Assembly: GCA_945929845.1 (NCBI GenBank)
Contig: CAMEON010000013.1
Location: 1-43,389 of the forward strand
Direction of reading: 5' to 3'
Origin: an uncultured Clostridia bacterium
Lineage (GTDB): Bacteria; Bacillota; Clostridia; Oscillospirales; CAG-272
DNA: 43,389 bases
Below the pieces are notes generated by a model that was given only the letters and a program-made list of their open reading frames with translations, was not told the origin of the DNA and ran no database searches. Of the stretch, positions 16,816-23,934 are shown one piece after another; position 1 is the stretch's first letter; every line of letters begins with the position of its first letter. The translations under genes and the position numbers were made by a program.

Positions 16816-17002
16816 GTTCGTTACAGTTCAGGTGCTTGACCGGGCATATCTGTGTTATCCCAGGCCGTAAAGATTCGAAGCCCCATCCCCCCGCCCCCCT
16901 TCCCCGCCGGGGAAGGGGGGCGGGGGGATGGGGGCAGAAAATCTGTATGTGACATAGGACAATGCAGGTATGTTATGGTCAAGCACCTAAACTGTAACGA
17001 AC
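16816..17002. repeat. G/C hairpin inverted-repeat element, copy B (MITE-like)
   Basis: The 26-bp end repeats 16816-16841 and 16977-17002 are inverted copies with a single mismatch; they contain GTTACAGTTCAGG on the left and its inverse on the right. In the centre, 16881-16905 and 16909-16933 form a perfect 25-bp G/C stem with a 3-nt loop. One strand of the stem has four G-tracts (GGGG, GGGGGG, GGGGGG, GGGG) separated by AA, C and AT. With the two promoters it explains the 467-bp gap between nadE and the RDD gene, where no gene is seen. Confidence 0.85.
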
Positions 17003-17048
17003 TGTCACCATTTCCGTGTAAAATTCGTGAAAACTTTGCGGTTGATAC

Positions 17049-17077
17049 TTGAATTCGGGGTGAAAATATGTTATAAT
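17049..17077 (+). promoter_or_regulatory. Sigma-A type promoter of the RDD gene
   Basis: TTGAAT (17049-17054) and TATAAT (17072-17077) are 17 bp apart, with an extended -10 (TGT before TATAAT). About 70 bp upstream of the start codon at 17151. Confidence 0.82.
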
Positions 17078-17150
17078 CCCTTTTGTGACAAAGCTCGTGC
17101 GGATCTTTCACGCCGTGGAGCTGTCTCTCAAGGGCTAAGGGAGTACGGGT

Positions 17151-17912
17151 ATGATTTACGATTTGCAAAAAGCCAGCATGTGGAAGCGGGTGTCGGCCTG
17201 GCTGTTCGACACCATTCTCCTATCCATCGTGGCGGTTGGCTTTGCTTTTCTGCTCTCCACCATCCTGGGATATGACAAGTACAATGACCGGTTGCAGACC
17301 GCCTACGACAGGTACGAATCCGAGTACGGTATCAGCTTTGACATCACCGAGGAGGAATACCTGGCACTGGATCCGATGCAAAAAGAGGTGTACGACAAGG
17401 CATACACCGCCCTGTCGGAGGATGGGGAGGCACTGTATGCGTACAACATGGTGATCTACCTTACCCTGATCATCCTCTCTTTGGGCATCCTTCTGGCCTA
17501 CCTGCTCCTTGAATTTGTGATCCCTCTGTTTCTGAAAAACGGACAGACTCTGGGCAAGAAGATATTCGGCATCTGCCTGATGCGCAATGACGGTGTCCGA
17601 CTCCCCACGCTGTCCCTTTTGGTGCGCACGCTCCTTGGAAAATATACCGTCGAGACCATGGTGCCTGTGCTCATCCTGGTTATGATCATCTTCAACTTCC
17701 TGGGGCTTGCCGGCACACTGACCATCCTGGGGCTTCTGATCCTTCAGATCATCGTGCTGGCTGTCACCAAGACCAACTCCGCCATCCACGACCTGCTGGC
17801 CGGCACGGTGGTGGTGGACATGGCCTCCCAGATGATATTTGAAAATGAGGAAGCCATGTTGGAATATAAGAAAAAGATAGCCGCCGAGGCCGCCGCTCAG
17901 ACAGACTATTGA
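17151..17912 (+). CDS. RDD family membrane protein
   Basis: A 253-residue integral membrane protein. It begins like RDD proteins (WKRVSAWLFDTILLS, 11-25, with the Arg and Asp of the family name), has an unusually long acidic extracytoplasmic loop (about 42-95), a second pair of membrane segments, the GQTLGKKIFGI motif (about 132-142) and a C-terminal hydrophobic stretch. RDD proteins are thought to act in transport or ion homeostasis, with little direct evidence. The SD AGGGAG precedes ATG 17151. It lies about 100 nt upstream of the ABC transporter cluster; a small stem (AGCCGG/CCGGCT near 17930-17950) lies between them, so co-transcription is uncertain. Confidence 0.85.
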   Translation: MIYDLQKASMWKRVSAWLFDTILLSIVAVGFAFLLSTILGYDKYNDRLQTAYDRYESEYGISFDITEEEYLALDPMQKEVYDKAYTALSEDGEALYAYNMVIYLTLIILSLGILLAYLLLEFVIPLFLKNGQTLGKKIFGICLMRNDGVRLPTLSLLVRTLLGKYTVETMVPVLILVMIIFNFLGLAGTLTILGLLILQIIVLAVTKTNSAIHDLLAGTVVVDMASQMIFENEEAMLEYKKKIAAEAAAQTDY

Positions 17913-18010
17913 ATGGATCCGGTTGAACCGGTAGCCGGCCAATCCGGCTCTCTGTTGTGTTTCATATGTACGCACATAAATAAAGGAACAAGGAAAGGGA
18001 GTACCGCCAT

Positions 18011-19120
18011 ATGAAAGTTGAACTTCAGCATGTGACCAAAGTTTTCCCCAGCAGGAACAAGAAATCCGAAGAAGAGGTGGTGGCCGTCAATGACTTCACC
18101 TTTACCATCCCCGATGGGAAGCTCGTCGGACTTCTTGGCCCGTCCGGGTGCGGCAAGAGTACCACGCTGTACATGATCTGCGGATTGCAGAAGCCCTCCG
18201 GGGGAAAGATCTTCTTTGGGGAGGACGATGTGACGGATCTGCCTCCGGAAAACAGAGGGGTAGGGTTGGTGTTCCAGAACTACGCACTGTACCCCCACAT
18301 GACCGTCCGGCAGAACATCATGTTTCCTCTCCAGAACCTGAAGGGGACGGACAAGCTGACCAAGGAGGAGATGCTGGAGCGCACCTTGGGTGCCGCCAAG
18401 CTGGTGCAGATCGACAACCTGCTGGACAGAAAGCCCAGCGAGCTGTCCGGCGGTCAGCAGCAGCGGGTGGCCATTGCCCGTGCCCTGGTCAAAATGCCCC
18501 GGGTTCTGCTTCTGGATGAGCCGCTGTCCAACCTGGACGCCCGGCTTCGCCTCCAGACCCGGGAGGAGATCAAGCGGATCCAGCAGAAGACCGGCATCAC
18601 CACGGTGTTCGTCACCCACGACCAGGAGGAGGCCATGAGCATCTCGGACATGATCGTGGTGATGAAGCTGGGTGTCATCCAGCAGATCGGCCGGCCCCAG
18701 GAGGTGTATGACGACCCGGTCAACCTGTTCGTAGCCCGGTTCCTGGGCACGCCCCCCGTCAATGTGTTCACCGGTGCCATCCGGGATGGGTACCTGTATG
18801 TGGGGGAGGACAAGCTCCTGCCCGTAGGCGACCTGCCGGACACGGAGGTCTATGTGGGCATCCGGCCGGAGGGCTTCATACCCCAGGCAGACGGCCCCCT
18901 GCGCTGTCACCTGAACAATGTGGAGGTCATGGGTCGGGATGTCAGCGTGGTGTCCACCCACCCCGCCTCCGTCAATCCCACCGTCCGCTCCATCGTCAAT
19001 GCGGACATTCCGGTGGACACCTCCGCCGAGACCATCCGCTACGCCATCAAGCCCCACAAGCTGCTGGTCTTTGACAGGGAGACCGAGAAACGCATCTATC
19101 TTGGGAGCGAGGGTAAGTGA
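18011..19120 (+). CDS. ABC transporter ATP-binding protein, UgpC/MsmK type
   Basis: The ATPase of a carbohydrate-type importer, 369 residues. Walker A GPSGCGKS (43-50), Q-loop Q89, signature LSGGQQQR (145-152), Walker B VLLLDE (165-170) and switch histidine H203 are all intact. A C-terminal TOBE-like region (about 240-369) is typical of MalK/UgpC/MsmK proteins. The SD AAGGAAAGGGAG is strong. It is the first gene of the cluster and is followed after 1 nt by the first permease, which is notable because many Bacillota sugar importers lack a dedicated ATPase and share one. Confidence 0.93.
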   Translation: MKVELQHVTKVFPSRNKKSEEEVVAVNDFTFTIPDGKLVGLLGPSGCGKSTTLYMICGLQKPSGGKIFFGEDDVTDLPPENRGVGLVFQNYALYPHMTVRQNIMFPLQNLKGTDKLTKEEMLERTLGAAKLVQIDNLLDRKPSELSGGQQQRVAIARALVKMPRVLLLDEPLSNLDARLRLQTREEIKRIQQKTGITTVFVTHDQEEAMSISDMIVVMKLGVIQQIGRPQEVYDDPVNLFVARFLGTPPVNVFTGAIRDGYLYVGEDKLLPVGDLPDTEVYVGIRPEGFIPQADGPLRCHLNNVEVMGRDVSVVSTHPASVNPTVRSIVNADIPVDTSAETIRYAIKPHKLLVFDRETEKRIYLGSEGK

Positions 19121-19121
19121 T

Positions 19122-20066
19122 ATGGTAGAAAGCAAGCATCAATGGAAAGCCTGGCTGTACCTTTCTCCCTGCCTGATCCTTTTACTGGTATTCACGGTGT
19201 GGCCCATCATCAACACCGTGCGCATGGCCTTTCTGGAGGATTACAGCGGACTGAAAGCCGCCGGAGGTCAGGTGTTTTCCTTCGGATTCGGCAACTTCAC
19301 CAAGGTCATTCAGTACAAAAAGTTTCTGAGCTGTCTCAAGAATACCGTCCTGCTCTGCGTGATCACCGTGCCCATCTCCACCTTTCTGGCTCTTCTCATC
19401 GCCGTCTGTCTGAACTCCATCAAGGCTCTGCAAAAGGTGCTTCAGACCATCTTCTTCCTGCCTTATGTGACCAACTCCATCGCCATCGGCATGGTTTTCG
19501 CCGCCATGTTCAACATGGTGGGCAGCTTCTACGGCACGGAGAACGAGCTGATCGTCACCGCAGGTATCATCAACAATGTCATTGAGTTTTTCGGTGGGCA
19601 CGCCATCAACTGGATCAACTACGGCTCCTCCTATGCCGCCAACATGACGGTGATGGTGGTCTACATCGTGTGGAATGCCCTGCCCTTCAAGATCCTGGTT
19701 CTCCTTGGCGGCCTGCAGGGTATCAACCGGCAGTATTACGATGCCGCCCGGGTGGACGGCACCTCCCGCCGCCGGATCTTCTCCCGGATCACGGTTCCCC
19801 TGCTCTCCCCCATGCTGGCCTATGTGGTCATCACCGGATTCATCGGCGGGTTTAAGGAGTATACCAGTATCGTGGGTATATTCGGAGAGGGCATGGGTCC
19901 GGCAGACGACGCAGGCCGATTGAACACCATGGTCGGCTTCATATACGATGCACTGGCTACCAACAGTCAGGGACGAGCCAGTGCCGCCGCCCTGATCCTG
20001 TTCGCCATCATTCTTGTGGTCACGCTGATCAACATGCAGGTCAGCAAGAAGAAAGTCCATTACTGA
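19122..20066 (+). CDS. ABC transporter permease, MalF/UgpA type
   Basis: A 314-residue permease with about six membrane segments, starting MVESKHQWKAWLYLSPCLILLL. The EAA coupling loop with AARVDGTSRRRIF is near residue 208. Such permeases pair with a second permease, an ATPase and a lipoprotein to import sugars or related small molecules. ATG 19122 begins 1 nt after the ATPase stop. A long extracytoplasmic loop (about 130-180) lies in the middle of the chain. The imported compound is unknown. Confidence 0.92.
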   Translation: MVESKHQWKAWLYLSPCLILLLVFTVWPIINTVRMAFLEDYSGLKAAGGQVFSFGFGNFTKVIQYKKFLSCLKNTVLLCVITVPISTFLALLIAVCLNSIKALQKVLQTIFFLPYVTNSIAIGMVFAAMFNMVGSFYGTENELIVTAGIINNVIEFFGGHAINWINYGSSYAANMTVMVVYIVWNALPFKILVLLGGLQGINRQYYDAARVDGTSRRRIFSRITVPLLSPMLAYVVITGFIGGFKEYTSIVGIFGEGMGPADDAGRLNTMVGFIYDALATNSQGRASAAALILFAIILVVTLINMQVSKKKVHY

Positions 20067-20076
20067 GAGGTGCGCC

Positions 20077-20982
20077 ATGAAAGATACTGCTAAGAAACCG
20101 TCGCTGGCCACCATGCAGGAGCGGGATATGAGCAAGGAGGCTACCCACCAGAAGGCAGTCCGCATCCTTGTCAAGGTCTTCCTGTACGCTTTCCTTTTGC
20201 TGATGGCCTTCATCGTCCTGTTCCCTTTCTACTGGATGATCAACTCCTCCCTCAAGACGCTGGACGAGTACCGCCTGAGCGTACCCACCTTCTGGCCCCA
20301 TCAGGTACAGTTCAGCAACTACGCCGAGGCCTTCACCGCCGCCAATCTGGGTCGGTTGTTCATCAACACTGTCATCGTGGGCGTAATATCCACCATCCTC
20401 TCCCTGATCATCACGGTGCTCTCCGCTTTCGCCTTTGCCCGGATGGAATTCAAGGGAAAGAATGTGCTCTTCGCCGCCCTGCTGGCCACCATGATGATCC
20501 CCGGTGAGCTGTTCACCATCACCAACTACGGCACGGTGACTCAGCTGGGGTGGATCAACACCTACACCGTGCTGATCGTCCCCTTCCTGGTCAGTGTGTT
20601 CTACATCTACCTGCTCCGACAGAACTTTTTGCAGATCCCCAACGAGCTGTACCTGGCGGCCAAGGTGGACGGCACCAGCGACATCAAGTACCTGTGGAGG
20701 GTCATGATCCCGCTGGCTATGCCCACCCTGATCTCCATCACCATTCTGAAGATGATGGGCGCGTGGAATTCCTATATCTGGCCCCGGCTGGTGGCCAACG
20801 ATGAAGCCCACCGCCTGATCACCAACGGTCTGCGGAACGCCTTCACCGAAACCACCGGAGATGTCAATTACCCGGTTCAAATGGCCGCCGTAGCCCTGGT
20901 CTCCCTCCCCCTCTTCCTGGTATTCGTCTTCCTGCGGAAGTACATCATGAAGGGTGTCAGCCGCAGTGGCATCAAGGGATAG
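20077..20982 (+). CDS. ABC transporter permease, MalG/UgpE type
   Basis: A 301-residue permease with about six membrane segments; the first spans about 33-54. The typical FPFYWMINSSLK segment follows it and the EAA loop AAKVDGTSDIKYLWRV is near residue 194. It starts 10 nt after the partner permease, with GAGAGG as SD. The two form the membrane channel of the importer. Confidence 0.93.
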   Translation: MKDTAKKPSLATMQERDMSKEATHQKAVRILVKVFLYAFLLLMAFIVLFPFYWMINSSLKTLDEYRLSVPTFWPHQVQFSNYAEAFTAANLGRLFINTVIVGVISTILSLIITVLSAFAFARMEFKGKNVLFAALLATMMIPGELFTITNYGTVTQLGWINTYTVLIVPFLVSVFYIYLLRQNFLQIPNELYLAAKVDGTSDIKYLWRVMIPLAMPTLISITILKMMGAWNSYIWPRLVANDEAHRLITNGLRNAFTETTGDVNYPVQMAAVALVSLPLFLVFVFLRKYIMKGVSRSGIKG

Positions 20983-21068
20983 ACACAGACCGATATGTCC
21001 CGACCCCTGCGGTGCCGGTCAAACATCCACTGTTCACCATAATTTTCAAAATAAGGAAGGTATAAAAC

Positions 21069-22490
21069 ATGAAAAGAAAGCTCCTTTCAATCCTGATGGC
21101 TGTCTGTATGCTGACGACCGCCGTCCTGTGCTCCTCCTGCGGCAATCCCGCAAAGAGTGCAGAGCCTAACTTCGATGTACCCGAGGGTGGGTACGACGGC
21201 AGCGAGGTCACACTCAAGTTCTACCACACCATGGGTTCCAATCTGTCCGATGTGCTGAACATCTACATTGAGGAATTCAATAAGCTCTACCCCAACATCC
21301 ACATTGTGGCCGAGCAGGTGGGTAGCTATGACGATGTGCGGGATCAGATCAAGACCGAGATCACCGTGGGCAGTCAGCCCAACATCGCCTACTGCTACCC
21401 CGACCATGTGGCCCTGTATAACCTGGCAGGTGCTGTGGCCACGCTGGACAACCTGATCGACAGTCAGATCACCGTGACCCGTGCCGACGGCACCACCGAG
21501 ATCCTGGGTCTGACCGAGGAGCAGAAGTCCGACTTCATCGAGGGTTACTACGAGGAGGGTCGCCAGTTCGGCGACGGTCTGATGTACACCATGCCCTTCT
21601 CCAAGTCCACCGAGGTGCTGTACTACAACAAGACCTTCTTTGACGAGCACAACCTGACGGTTCCCACCACCTGGGATGAGATGGAGGCTCTGTGTGCAAA
21701 GATCAAGGAGATCGACCCCTCCTCCATCCCCCTCGGCTATGACTCCGAGGGCAACTGGTTCATCACCATGTGCGAGCAGTACGGCTCCGATTACACCAGT
21801 GCCACCGGCGACCACTACCTCTTTGACAATGAGACCAACCGAAACTTCGTCAAGACCTTCCGTGAGTGGTTCCAGAAGGGCTACCTGACCACCCAGACGC
21901 TGTACGGTGCTTACACCTCCGGCCTGTTCACCGCCGAGACCGGCATCCGCAGCTATATGTCCATCGGTTCCTCTGCCGGTGCTACCCACCAGCGGCCCGC
22001 CGCCAAGGAGGACGGTTCCTATCCCTTTGAAGTGGGCATCGCTACCATCCCCCAGGTGAACCCCAGCAACCCCAAGGTCATCTCCCAGGGTCCCAGCGTC
22101 TGCATCTTCCAGAAGGATAACCCCCAGGAGGTCATCGCTTCCTGGCTGTTCGTCAAGTTCCTGACCACCAGCGTGGAATTCCAGGCCGAATTCTCCATGG
22201 CCTCCGGTTATGTCCCTGTCCTGAAGTCTGTGGCTGAAAATGAGACATATGCCTCCTTCCTGGCCAAGGCCGACGGCGGTGCCTATGTGTCCGCCCTGAG
22301 TGCCAAGGTCTGCCTGGAGCAGGAAAAGGCATACTACACCTCCCCCGCCTTCAACGGTTCCTCCACAGCCCGTGACCAGGTCGGTGCCCTGCTGGCCAAG
22401 TGTCTGACCACTGATGCCGCCGGCGATGTGGACAAGATGATCAAGAAGGCCTTTGAGGATGCCATTGAAGAATGTGAGTACTACAATTAA
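21069..22490 (+). CDS. Extracellular solute-binding lipoprotein (family 1) of the ABC importer
   Basis: A 473-residue lipoprotein with a signal peptide ending in LCSSC, so the probable lipidated residue is C24. The first ~60 mature residues (VTLKFYHTMGSNLSDVLN) and the segment FSKSTEVLYYNKTFFDEHNL are typical of cluster-D/family 1 sugar binding proteins. Its SD AAGGAAGG precedes ATG. It follows the permeases by 86 nt that contain a possible GACCG/CGGTC stem, so its level may be set separately from the channel genes. The order ATPase-permease-permease-binding protein is unusual; the binding protein usually comes first. Ligand not identifiable from sequence. Confidence 0.9.
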   Translation: MKRKLLSILMAVCMLTTAVLCSSCGNPAKSAEPNFDVPEGGYDGSEVTLKFYHTMGSNLSDVLNIYIEEFNKLYPNIHIVAEQVGSYDDVRDQIKTEITVGSQPNIAYCYPDHVALYNLAGAVATLDNLIDSQITVTRADGTTEILGLTEEQKSDFIEGYYEEGRQFGDGLMYTMPFSKSTEVLYYNKTFFDEHNLTVPTTWDEMEALCAKIKEIDPSSIPLGYDSEGNWFITMCEQYGSDYTSATGDHYLFDNETNRNFVKTFREWFQKGYLTTQTLYGAYTSGLFTAETGIRSYMSIGSSAGATHQRPAAKEDGSYPFEVGIATIPQVNPSNPKVISQGPSVCIFQKDNPQEVIASWLFVKFLTTSVEFQAEFSMASGYVPVLKSVAENETYASFLAKADGGAYVSALSAKVCLEQEKAYYTSPAFNGSSTARDQVGALLAKCLTTDAAGDVDKMIKKAFEDAIEECEYYN

Positions 22491-22526
22491 CTGTCCCGGC
22501 TCACAGAACAGAGGAGATCCCGGCTC

Positions 22527-23870
22527 ATGAAAAAATATCTCTACCCCCTGGTAGTGCTCTGCCTATCCCTTTCCCTTCTGGCCTGCGGTCAGGCGGCGGA
22601 TGGCAGTCAGACCGGGGACACGCAAACCGAAGCCGCTCCCTTCACGGAAGTGGACTATGCCGCCGCAGTCAAGCTGGATATGTCCTCCGACAGCGTCAAG
22701 CAGGAGGTCACGGTGAGGGCTTTCGTGGACGGCGATACCACCCACTTCCATGTGCCCACCTCCGTCTCCAGCTCCGGCGTGTTGAAGGCCCGGTACCTGG
22801 CCATCAACACCCCGGAATCCACCGGGAAGATAGAGGAGTGGGGCAAGGCGGCCTCCGCCTTCACCAAGGAGAAGCTGTCCTCCGCCGTTTCCATTGTCAT
22901 TGAATCCGACGACGGGAACTGGAACCTGGACTCCACCGGTGGTCGTTACTTGGTGTGGGTCTGGTACAAGACCGCCACAGATACCGAGTACCGGAACCTG
23001 AACATTGAGATCCTTCAGAACGGTCTGGCCATCGCCTCCTCGGCGGCCAACAACCGCTACGGCTCCACCTGTACCGCCGCCATCGCCCAGGCCAAGACCA
23101 TGAAGCTACACATCTACTCCGGTCAGAAAGACCCGGACTTCTACTACGGCGAAGCGGTTGAGCTGACGCTCAAGGAACTGCGATGCCATCCGGAGGCATA
23201 CAACGGTGTCAAGGTTGCCTTTGAGGGAGTCATCACCCGCAACAACGACAACACCGTCTATGTGGAAGCCTACGACGAGGAAACGGATATGTACTACGGC
23301 ATGGCTGTGTACTATGGGTTCGGCCTGACCGGGGAGGGATTGAACATCCTGTCGGTGGGCAACCTGTCCCGGATCGTGGGTACCGTGCAGTACTACGAGA
23401 CAGGCGGCACCTGGCAGGTGTCCGGTCTGACCTACCGTCAGATGAAGCCGGACGACCCAGGCAACATCCAGAAGATCAGCGACGGACATACCGGTGCTTT
23501 CCGTCTGATCACGCCGGAGACCTTCGCCGAGGGCAAGGTAACGGTGGAGACAGAGGAAGGTTCCGAGGCCTTCGGGTTCGCCGCCCTGGCTATGAATACC
23601 ACAGTGTCCATGGAGAATCTGACTGTCCGGCAGGTCTACACCACCAGCAGTACGGAGAGTTCCTCCTACGGTGCCATGACCCTGACCTGTGAGGCGGACG
23701 GCAAGACCATCACCGTGCGTACCAATGTGCTCCGTGACGCAAGCGGAGACCTTGTCACAGCGGAAGCCTACGAGGGCAAGGTCATTGATGTCCGTGGCCT
23801 CGTGGACTACTACGACGGCACCTACCAGATCCGTATATTCACTACAGACGACATCACGGTGCATTCCTGA
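22527..23870 (+). CDS. Staphylococcal nuclease-like lipoprotein with C-terminal OB-like domains
   Basis: A 447-residue lipoprotein (lipobox LLAC, C20). Residues about 58-195 form an SNase-like domain: VDGDT (67-71, D68 and D70), R89 (staphylococcal R35), N94-T95-P96-E97 (staphylococcal D40-T41-P42-E43) and R140 (R87). Thus the metal ligand D40 is replaced by Asn while both catalytic Arg and Glu remain. Two further beta-rich, OB-like regions follow (about 210-300 and 355-445), similar to YhcR-type nuclease proteins. It lies 36 nt after the solute-binding gene, and CCCGGCTCA is repeated on each side of its SD (22495-22503 and 22518-22526). Probably a surface nucleic-acid-binding or degrading protein; activity needs proof because of N94. 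Confidence 0.8.
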   Translation: MKKYLYPLVVLCLSLSLLACGQAADGSQTGDTQTEAAPFTEVDYAAAVKLDMSSDSVKQEVTVRAFVDGDTTHFHVPTSVSSSGVLKARYLAINTPESTGKIEEWGKAASAFTKEKLSSAVSIVIESDDGNWNLDSTGGRYLVWVWYKTATDTEYRNLNIEILQNGLAIASSAANNRYGSTCTAAIAQAKTMKLHIYSGQKDPDFYYGEAVELTLKELRCHPEAYNGVKVAFEGVITRNNDNTVYVEAYDEETDMYYGMAVYYGFGLTGEGLNILSVGNLSRIVGTVQYYETGGTWQVSGLTYRQMKPDDPGNIQKISDGHTGAFRLITPETFAEGKVTVETEEGSEAFGFAALAMNTTVSMENLTVRQVYTTSSTESSSYGAMTLTCEADGKTITVRTNVLRDASGDLVTAEAYEGKVIDVRGLVDYYDGTYQIRIFTTDDITVHS

Positions 23871-23934
23871 CCCGTTAAGTCACCCGTTTCATTCATCAAA
23901 CCTGTATACAAGAAAGCAAAAAAGGAGTTAGAAC

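Noticed and set aside
15019-16839. Long plus-strand frame opposite nadE
   Set aside because: The minus strand carries all catalytic motifs of NAD synthetase; the antisense frame resembles no family and lacks an SD.
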